Shown in pieces: positions 58,488-64,000 of a stretch of DNA of 64,000 nucleotides. Source of the stretch: Bacillota bacterium (GTDB lineage: Bacteria > Bacillota > Clostridia > Christensenellales > Christensenellaceae). The stretch's first letter is position 1. Each line of letters opens with the position of its first letter. A program made the position numbers and the translations under genes. The notes beneath the pieces are model-generated. The model saw only the letters and a list, made by a program, of their open reading frames with translations. It had not been told where the DNA came from and made no database searches. Location: the NCBI GenBank assembly GCA_023408315.1, contig JAEYKI010000004.1:62001-126000 (forward strand). The letters run 5' to 3'.

Positions 58488-59534
58488 ATGAATATGAAAG
58501 CAATGGTTGTAGAAGAGTATAATAAAATGGCCGTACATGACGTGAAAAAGCCGCCTGTAGGGGACGACGAGGCGCTGGTGCGCGTGCGGGCCTGCGCGGT
58601 TTGCGGATCGGACATCCGTATTTTCCATTCGGGCAACAACAGGGTAACGTTTCCCGCCATTATTGGGCATGAAATATCAGGAGAGATTGTGGAAGTGGGC
58701 AAGAACGTCACGAAGTTCAGGCCGGGAGACCGGGTAGCGATTGGCGGGGATGTTCCATGCGGGGAATGCGCGTTTTGCGAGGCCGGGATAGGCAACAACT
58801 GCCAGATCAACTACGCTGTGGGATACCAGTTTCAGGGCGGGTTTGCGGAATACCTGCCCCTGAACAAGCTGACGCTGACATACGGGCCGGTGCACAGGAT
58901 TCCGGACCATGTGAGTTTTGAAGAGGGAGCGATGGCCGAACCGCTTGCCTGTATTTTGAACGCGCTGGAGCTTTCGCCCGTGCACCTGGGGGATAACGTG
59001 GTAATTATTGGCGCGGGGCCTCTGGGATGCATGACGGCGAATGTGGTGCGGAAAATGGGCCCTGCCAAGATTATTCTGGTGCAGCGCTCACGGCACAGGC
59101 TGGAGATTGCGAAAGATGCGGATACGGCGGACGTTTACATATGCTCCGGTGAGGAAGACGCTATAAAGCGCGTGCTGGAAGAAACAAACGGATTGGGAGC
59201 GGATGTGGTGATTACGGCGAATCCGTCGCCCGAGGCGCAGCAGGACGCGATTTTAATGGCGAAAAACAGGGCGTATGTGAACTTTTTTGGCGGGCTGCCC
59301 AAAGAAAAGGAAAATGTGACGCTGAATACAAACCTGATCCATTACAAGGAACTCATTATAACGGGCGCGCACGGCGCAATGCCCAGGCACCACCAAAAGG
59401 CTGTGGACCTGATTGCCACGGGCACCATTGACGTAAAGCCCTTTATTACCAGGTCTTTCCCGCTTGCCGAGGTGCAAAAGGCGTTTGAGGCCGCGGAAGC
59501 CCACGAGGATATGCGCGTGGTTGTAAAACCGTAA
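58488..59534 (+). CDS. Zinc-dependent medium-chain dehydrogenase, probably NADP-linked
   Basis: This 348-residue relative of the preceding enzyme has catalytic Cys 39 (CGSD) and His 61 (GHEI), structural cysteines 91, 94, 97 and 105, and Rossmann motif VIIGAGPLGCM. The acidic residue that binds NAD is replaced: ILVQRSRHRLE has Gln-Arg-Ser-Arg, a pattern of NADP-binding members. It may act on the same or a linked ketose in the opposite direction. AAAGGA precedes the ATG. The substrate is unknown. Confidence 0.86.
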   Translation: MNMKAMVVEEYNKMAVHDVKKPPVGDDEALVRVRACAVCGSDIRIFHSGNNRVTFPAIIGHEISGEIVEVGKNVTKFRPGDRVAIGGDVPCGECAFCEAGIGNNCQINYAVGYQFQGGFAEYLPLNKLTLTYGPVHRIPDHVSFEEGAMAEPLACILNALELSPVHLGDNVVIIGAGPLGCMTANVVRKMGPAKIILVQRSRHRLEIAKDADTADVYICSGEEDAIKRVLEETNGLGADVVITANPSPEAQQDAILMAKNRAYVNFFGGLPKEKENVTLNTNLIHYKELIITGAHGAMPRHHQKAVDLIATGTIDVKPFITRSFPLAEVQKAFEAAEAHEDMRVVVKP

Positions 59535-59547
59535 AGGAGGCAAACGC

Positions 59548-60216
59548 ATGTTTAAAAAAGGAATATCCGCATCCCTGATGTGCCTGGATTTTGCGGATAC
59601 AAAAAAAGATTTGCAGGCGCTTGGCAACGCTAAAATTGAATACCTGCATTTTGACATTATGGACGGCTCCTTTGTGCCCAATTACGCGCTTGGGTGCTGC
59701 ATGGTGGACAGCCTGCGCGGCAAAACGGATATTCCGTTTGACATCCATTTGATGGTTGAGAGGCCCGAAGAAAAGATACCGTATTTTAACCTTTTGCCGG
59801 GAGACGCGGTATCCGTACACGCGGAGAGCACCGTGCACCTGCAGAGGGTGCTTGCCGGGCTGAAAAACCAGGGCATTCTGACGGGCGCTGCGCTGAACCC
59901 CGCGACGCCCATTGGCATGCTGGAGTATGTGCTGGATGTGATTGATTTTGTTTTAATTATGACCGTGAATCCGGGTTATGCGGGGCAGAAGATGGTGCCG
60001 GCGACTCTGGAGAAGATCAGCCGCACTAGGGAGTACCTGGACGGGAAGAACTGCGCAAACGTGGTGGTGCAGGTGGACGGGAACGTGAGCTTTGAGAACG
60101 CGGTTAAAATGGCGCGGGCGGGCGCGGGCAGTTTTGTGGCCGGGACAGCGGGGCTTTTCCGCAAGGACATGACCATGGAGGAAGCCGCCGCGAGGCTGCG
60201 GGAGTGCATCCGGTAG
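59548..60216 (+). CDS. Ribulose-phosphate 3-epimerase family protein
   Basis: This 222-residue TIM-barrel enzyme has metal and phosphate motifs of the Rpe/AlsE family: YLHFDIMDGSFVPNY, PFDIHLMVE, IMTVNPGYAGQKM and VQVDGNVSFEN. Because it shares an operon with sugar-alcohol dehydrogenases, an allulose-6-phosphate-type 3-epimerase role is as likely as the pentose one. AAAGGAGG precedes the ATG. No terminator follows directly; an inverted repeat lies at 60229-60275. Confidence 0.88.
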   Translation: MFKKGISASLMCLDFADTKKDLQALGNAKIEYLHFDIMDGSFVPNYALGCCMVDSLRGKTDIPFDIHLMVERPEEKIPYFNLLPGDAVSVHAESTVHLQRVLAGLKNQGILTGAALNPATPIGMLEYVLDVIDFVLIMTVNPGYAGQKMVPATLEKISRTREYLDGKNCANVVVQVDGNVSFENAVKMARAGAGSFVAGTAGLFRKDMTMEEAAARLRECIR

Positions 60217-60228
60217 CCGGGCCGTTTA

Positions 60229-60275
60229 TTTTACACATATACCCCCTATATCTGTTATGCGTATATATGTGAAAA
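60229..60275. other. A-T-rich inverted repeat after the epimerase gene
   Basis: TTTTACACATATA (60229-60241) and TATATGTGAAAA (60264-60275) pair over eight bases plus four A-T pairs after one bulge, with a 22-base loop. No T-run follows. It could be a weak terminator or an operator for the promoter at 60289. Confidence 0.4.
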
Positions 60276-60288
60276 CATTGTTAAAATA

Positions 60289-60317
60289 TTGCTATGTATC
60301 TTTTGGGGTAGTATACT
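60289..60317 (+). promoter_or_regulatory. Sigma-A promoter of the DUF975 gene
   Basis: TTGCTA (60289-60294), 17 bases and TATACT (60312-60317) make a good sigma-A promoter. The start would be about 60 bases before the ATG at 60386. Confidence 0.7.
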
Positions 60318-60385
60318 TATTTTGGGAGCATCATAAATTTTACGGCAGGCTATATGCATACAATATTTTATAAGGGGGTATTTGA

Positions 60386-61189
60386 ATGAAAACAAGAGGA
60401 GAAATTAAGGCGCAGGCAATGCGCGGATTTACAAGCCGGTACTGGCCGGTGGTGGGTATCAACCTGCTGGGATGGGTGATTATAGGCGTTATGGGGTACA
60501 TTCCCGCCGTGGGCTGGCTTCTGTCTTTATTGGTAGGAACCATTATTACGGTTGGGATGAATTTTTTCTATCTGAACGTATACCGGAGTTCTGAGGTGAA
60601 AGTGGATAACCTGTTTGCGCCTTTCAGCCGGTACGGACGCGTACTGGGCGGATCGCTCTGGATGATTTTATGGCTGTTTTTATGGTCGTTGATCTTTATT
60701 ATCCCGTTTATTGCTGTATTCATAATTTTTGCCGCAGTTGCGTTTATGAGCTTTGGCGGATATGCGTTAAGCGGAATGACGCCGGGGATGTACAGCGGAA
60801 TGCCTTTTATGAACAACCAATGGATTCAATTCTGGAACAGCTTCGGGCAGGTTTTCAGCCCCTGGTGGCTGCTGACACTGCTGCTGCTGATACCCGTTAT
60901 CATTAAATCTCTTTCGTATTTTTGCACGAAGTATATTTTGGCGGACAGCCCGAACGTGGGAGCCATTGAGGCCCTGACGCTTTCCAAAAAAATGATGGAC
61001 GGTTACAAATGGAAGCTGTTCGTGCTGGGGCTTACGTTTATTGGCTGGGTACTTTTAAGCCAGTTAACCATTGGTATTTTGTATATATTCTATACAGGGC
61101 CGTATATGGGAGCCGCATTTGCCGGATTTTATGACGAGGTGAAGCTGGCGGCCAAACAAAAAGGAATAGAAGGCGCTGAACTGCTGTAA
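60386..61189 (+). CDS. DUF975 family membrane protein
   Basis: The 267 residues are rich in hydrophobic segments, about five to six membrane helices, and start with KTRGEIKAQAMRGFTSRYW, the mark of the DUF975 family. ALTLSKKMMDGYKWKLFVLG and FYTGPYMGAAFAGFYDEV in the C-terminal half are also typical. The function is unknown; members are common in Firmicutes. AAGGGGG lies before the ATG, its own promoter upstream, and a strong terminator after it, so it is monocistronic. Confidence 0.88.
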   Translation: MKTRGEIKAQAMRGFTSRYWPVVGINLLGWVIIGVMGYIPAVGWLLSLLVGTIITVGMNFFYLNVYRSSEVKVDNLFAPFSRYGRVLGGSLWMILWLFLWSLIFIIPFIAVFIIFAAVAFMSFGGYALSGMTPGMYSGMPFMNNQWIQFWNSFGQVFSPWWLLTLLLLIPVIIKSLSYFCTKYILADSPNVGAIEALTLSKKMMDGYKWKLFVLGLTFIGWVLLSQLTIGILYIFYTGPYMGAAFAGFYDEVKLAAKQKGIEGAELL

Positions 61190-61210
61190 TTTAAATCCAA
61201 AACATTAAAT

Positions 61211-61241
61211 AAAAAAGAGCGTAGAGGATACGTTCTTTTTT
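61211..61241. terminator. Intrinsic terminator after the DUF975 gene
   Basis: AAAAAAGAGCGTA (61211-61223), loop GAGGA and TACGTTCTTTTTT (61229-61241) form a 13-pair stem with one G-T pair, ending in Ts. It works in either direction. It leaves only about 23 bases to the next gene's ATG, so the promoter of that gene is unclear. Confidence 0.85.
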
Positions 61242-61264
61242 AAATTTAAAACAGGAGAACTACT

Positions 61265-62098
61265 ATGTCGCTTGTAAACTTATCTGAAATACTGAAGGAC
61301 GCCCATGCAAAGCGCTACGCTGTGGGCAATTTTGACGCGTTTAACATGGAAATGGTAAAGGGAATTCTGCAGGCCGCGGAGGAAGAAAAATCTCCCGTCA
61401 TCATTGCATACGGGGAAGTGTTTGAGGATTACATAGACGTGGCCGCGTACGCGGGGATGGTGATTCCCCTGGCGCAAAAGGCGCCGGTGCCCGTATGCCT
61501 GCATCTGGACCACGCAAATACGTTTGAGGGTGTGGTGCGCGCCGTGCACGCCGGGTTTACGTCTGTGATGATAGACGCTTCCAGCCTGCCGCTGGCGGAA
61601 AACATTGCAATCACCAAAAAAGTGGTGGATGTTTGCGGGCCTCTGAACGTATCGGTGGAGGCGGAGCTGGGCCATGTGACCGCATACGGCGGCGATCAGG
61701 GAACGGACGGTTACGAATACACGGACGTGCAGGAAGCAATTACCTTTAAGAATGAAACCGGCCTGGACGCGCTTGCGGTAGCGGTGGGTACGGCGCATGG
61801 GGTGTATACCAGGAAGCCTGTGCTGCGCCTTGATATACTTGCTGCATTAAGAAAAACGCTGGATATGCCGCTTGTGCTCCACGGCGGCAGCGGGCTTTGC
61901 GACGGGGACTTTATTGGCAGCATTCAAAATGGGATCAGCAAGATTAATATTTATACGGACCTTACCGTGGCAGCCATGCAGAAGGTGGATGGAGAGAAGA
62001 AACTGAGCTTCATCCGGCAGAACGAGCTTTTTACGGACGCGGTGAGGGAGGAGACACTGCGCAAAATCAGGCTGTTTGGAAGCGCCGGCAGGGCATAA
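61265..62098 (+). CDS. Class II fructose/tagatose-bisphosphate aldolase family protein
   Basis: The 277 residues carry the metal-binding motifs of class II ketose-bisphosphate aldolases: His 80, Asp 82 and His 83 in HLDHANTF, Glu 134 (EAELGHV), His 178 (GTAHGVY) and His 206 (LHGGSG). The short length fits the tagatose/fructose (GatY/KbaY) branch. It may finish breakdown of the sugar handled by the dehydrogenase operon. ACAGGAG precedes the ATG. Confidence 0.92.
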   Translation: MSLVNLSEILKDAHAKRYAVGNFDAFNMEMVKGILQAAEEEKSPVIIAYGEVFEDYIDVAAYAGMVIPLAQKAPVPVCLHLDHANTFEGVVRAVHAGFTSVMIDASSLPLAENIAITKKVVDVCGPLNVSVEAELGHVTAYGGDQGTDGYEYTDVQEAITFKNETGLDALAVAVGTAHGVYTRKPVLRLDILAALRKTLDMPLVLHGGSGLCDGDFIGSIQNGISKINIYTDLTVAAMQKVDGEKKLSFIRQNELFTDAVREETLRKIRLFGSAGRA

Positions 62099-62224
62099 TA
62101 AAAAGCACTGCTGCAATATTTTATACTTCGTGGGGCAACATAGAACAAACGCTCTTTGACCTGCCGGGAACATGCGGCAAAGCATACCGGGCGGCGGCTG
62201 GCGATATAGTATAGGTGTAGGACC

Positions 62225-63751
62225 ATGAAGAAGAGACTGCGGTTTTTAAACGGAAGATTATTTTATACAATTGTTCTATTGATTTTGCAGGGGCTGACCC
62301 TGTATGGGCTTATATACTGGGCGTCCCTGTATATGCCTTTTAGCTTTATATTCTCCGCCGCATCCGTGATCATGGTGTTTTGGCTGCTGAGCACGGAGGA
62401 AAATCCGGCTTATAAGATATTGTGGATGTTTATCATCCTGACGCTTCCCCTGTTTGGCATCCTGATGTATTGGTTCTTTGGAAAGCGGGACCCCGGAAAG
62501 CCGCTGTATAAGAGGGTACGGCATTCCACATACAAAGGATATTTTAAACGCGTGCAACAAAACAAAGCCGTGATGGAAGAGCTGGAGGCGGAAGACATAT
62601 CCGCAGCCAGGCAGGCTGCGTTTATTGTGAATTCTACAGGACTTGCCGTATACCGGGAAACCAGAACCGAGTTTTTTTGCCCCTGCGAGCCGCTTTTTGA
62701 GCGGATGGTGGGAGAACTGGAGAAGGCGGAACGGTATATTTTTCTTGAGTTTTTTACCATTAAAGAGGGCAAGATGTGGGACAGGATACTGGAGATTCTG
62801 AAACGCAAGGCGGCGGAAGGCCTGGATATCCGGGTGATATACGACGACATGGGCAATATTAAAACGCTGCCTGCCGGATACAATAAAAAGCTGGAGGCCA
62901 TGGGCGTAAAATGTGCGGTGTTCAACCCCATGATCCCGGTGCTGACCGTGCGCCATAACAACCGGAACCACCGCAAGGTGATTATTATTGACGGGCATAC
63001 GGGAATTACGGGCGGGTTCAACCTCTCTGACGAATACATCAACGTAGTGGAAAAATACGGATACTGGGTGGACAGCGGCGTAATTATTAAGGGCAGGGCC
63101 GTTAAAAACATGCTGGTGCCCTTTATAGCGCTGTGGAACTTTTTGCGCAAAACAAGGGATAAAGCAAAAGACCTGCTGGCGGACGCGCAGGGTGCGGAAA
63201 GCGACGGGTATGTGCTGCCCTATACGGTGGATCCGTATATTGAAGAAGACCCCAGCAACAACATATATATTAACATGATCTCCAAGGCCAGGCGGTATGT
63301 GTACATCAACACGCCCTATTTTATTATAGACTATACGATGCAGCACGCTCTTATAACCGCAGCCATGAGCGGGGTGGACGTGCGTATCTGTTTTCCTGGC
63401 AAGTTTGACAAATTTTTTACGTATATCCTGTCCCGAAGCTATTTTGCGCCGCTGGTGGAGGCGGGCGTGCAGTTTTATACCTACCCGGTTGGTTTTGTGC
63501 ATTCCAAGACGTTTGTGTGCGACGACGAGCTTGCGATTGTGGGAACCATCAACCTGGATTACAGAAGCCTGTTTCTGCATTTTGAAAACGCCGTATGGAT
63601 GTATAAATCCAGGGCTGTGATGCAGGTGAAGGAGGACTTCATAACGCGGCAGAAAATATGCCACATGGTGACAAAGGAAGAACTTAAAAACACGCATTGG
63701 TTGAAAAAATTGCTGTGCGTGATTATGAAGCCGTTTGCGCCCTTTTATTAA
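62225..63751 (+). CDS. cls: Cardiolipin synthase
   Basis: This 508-residue phospholipase D-type enzyme joins two phosphatidylglycerols. Two or three N-terminal membrane helices (about 10-85) precede two catalytic HKD motifs, HRKVIIID (249-256) and HSKTFVCD (426-433), each followed by the GT/GG motif (GITGGFN; AIVGTINLD). Length and order are normal. The ATG lies behind TAGGTGTAGGACC, and the next gene starts 28 bases after the stop. Confidence 0.93.
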   Translation: MKKRLRFLNGRLFYTIVLLILQGLTLYGLIYWASLYMPFSFIFSAASVIMVFWLLSTEENPAYKILWMFIILTLPLFGILMYWFFGKRDPGKPLYKRVRHSTYKGYFKRVQQNKAVMEELEAEDISAARQAAFIVNSTGLAVYRETRTEFFCPCEPLFERMVGELEKAERYIFLEFFTIKEGKMWDRILEILKRKAAEGLDIRVIYDDMGNIKTLPAGYNKKLEAMGVKCAVFNPMIPVLTVRHNNRNHRKVIIIDGHTGITGGFNLSDEYINVVEKYGYWVDSGVIIKGRAVKNMLVPFIALWNFLRKTRDKAKDLLADAQGAESDGYVLPYTVDPYIEEDPSNNIYINMISKARRYVYINTPYFIIDYTMQHALITAAMSGVDVRICFPGKFDKFFTYILSRSYFAPLVEAGVQFYTYPVGFVHSKTFVCDDELAIVGTINLDYRSLFLHFENAVWMYKSRAVMQVKEDFITRQKICHMVTKEELKNTHWLKKLLCVIMKPFAPFY

Positions 63752-63778
63752 GACAGTATGTACAAGGAAGCGACCCGA

Positions 63779-64000
63779 ATGCTGAACAACGACACGATAT
63801 CAGTTGCAAATTATGTGCTGCAGAGCGGAAAAATAAAGAACACCGTGGTGATTGCGCACTTATCCGACCTGCATGAGAAAAGCTTTGGGCCTGATAACCG
63901 GGACCTTTTTTCTGCCGTGCGCCGGCTTGCTCCCGATATTATCTGCGTTACCGGGGACCTGGTGGCACGGTCTTTCCAGAAACATCTGAACCGCCCGTAT
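63779..64000 (+). CDS. Metallophosphoesterase, N-terminal part (cut by the window edge)
   Basis: The first 74 residues show the calcineurin-like phosphoesterase motifs: SDLHEKSFG (Asp and His metal ligands, about residues 29-31) and CVTGDLV (about 60). I choose ATG 63779, nine bases after AAGGAAG; ATG 63758 is upstream of this site. It begins 28 bases after cls and may be co-transcribed. The N-terminal stretch before the first motif is about 25 residues, with no signal peptide. The rest lies beyond the window. Confidence 0.8.
   Translation, partial: MLNNDTISVANYVLQSGKIKNTVVIAHLSDLHEKSFGPDNRDLFSAVRRLAPDIICVTGDLVARSFQKHLNRPY

Noticed and set aside
62276..63697. Minus-strand open frame of 473 residues opposite cardiolipin synthase
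   Set aside because: Both HKD motifs lie on the plus strand. The antisense protein has no recognisable features.
1..64000. CRISPR arrays, transposases, tRNA and rRNA genes
   Set aside because: No regular spacer-repeat pattern, DDE transposase reading frame, CCA-ended cloverleaf or rRNA-like stretch was found on reading both strands.

Overview
The window is the core of a flagellar and chemotaxis gene region from a Gram-positive, Clostridia-type bacterium, followed by about 12 kb of metabolic and housekeeping genes. The assignment rests on gene content: a sigma-28 (SigD/FliA) factor with FlgM, the FliW-CsrA pair, FliY instead of FliN, CheC/CheD phosphatase and deamidase, YvyF, YaaR, YlqG/YlqH-like and DUF6470 proteins, FlhF/FlhG, and many TTG/GTG starts behind strong AGGAGG ribosome sites. 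No species can be named from the sequence alone.

Layout. 1-117 is the tail of an unidentified gene. 339-13505 (+) is an early operon: flgB, flgC, fliE, fliO, fliP, fliQ, fliR, flhB, flhA, flhF, flhG, a PilZ protein, sigD, a FapA/DUF342 protein and two small proteins. 13620-20929 (+) is a late operon behind a SigD-type promoter: two rod/hook-basal proteins, yvyF, flgM, flgN, flgK, flgL, a DUF6470 protein, fliW, csrA and a ComFB-like protein, ending in an intrinsic terminator. 21068-25028 (+) holds two A+T-richer glycosyltransferase genes, convergent with flagellin fliC (25124-26371, -). 26754-43476 (+) is a second early operon: cheC, cheD, cheY, cheA, fliF to fliJ, a MotE-like gene, fliK, flgD, flgE, fliL, fliM, fliY and cheB. 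43478-45499 (-) encodes FlhB-C-like and FliK-like proteins. 45655-52045 (+) encodes a cysteine-peptidase-like protein, fliD, fliS, a FliT-like protein, yaaR, cheR and a lytic transglycosylase.

From 52482 the genes are gcvH-like (lacking the lipoyl lysine), a ROK regulator, rhodanese, citrate synthase (-), a DeoR-type regulator (-) divergent from two zinc dehydrogenases and a pentulose/hexulose-phosphate epimerase, a DUF975 membrane protein, class II aldolase, cardiolipin synthase and a truncated metallophosphoesterase.

How it fits together. The usual single fla/che operon of Gram-positives appears to have been split: the fliF-to-fliY block has left the fliE/fliO junction and lies behind cheA. 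The promoter regions of both resulting operons carry nearly the same 20-base element built on TTGTCGAA, which matches the Spo0A box. A third copy precedes cheR and a weaker one lies upstream of fliC. Late genes (rod/hook-associated operon, fliC, the 45.6-kb gene, fliD, and perhaps the minus-strand pair at 45 kb) have SigD-like promoters of the form TAAAG-N16-CGATA. No motA/motB, cheW or receptor genes are present, so these must lie elsewhere.
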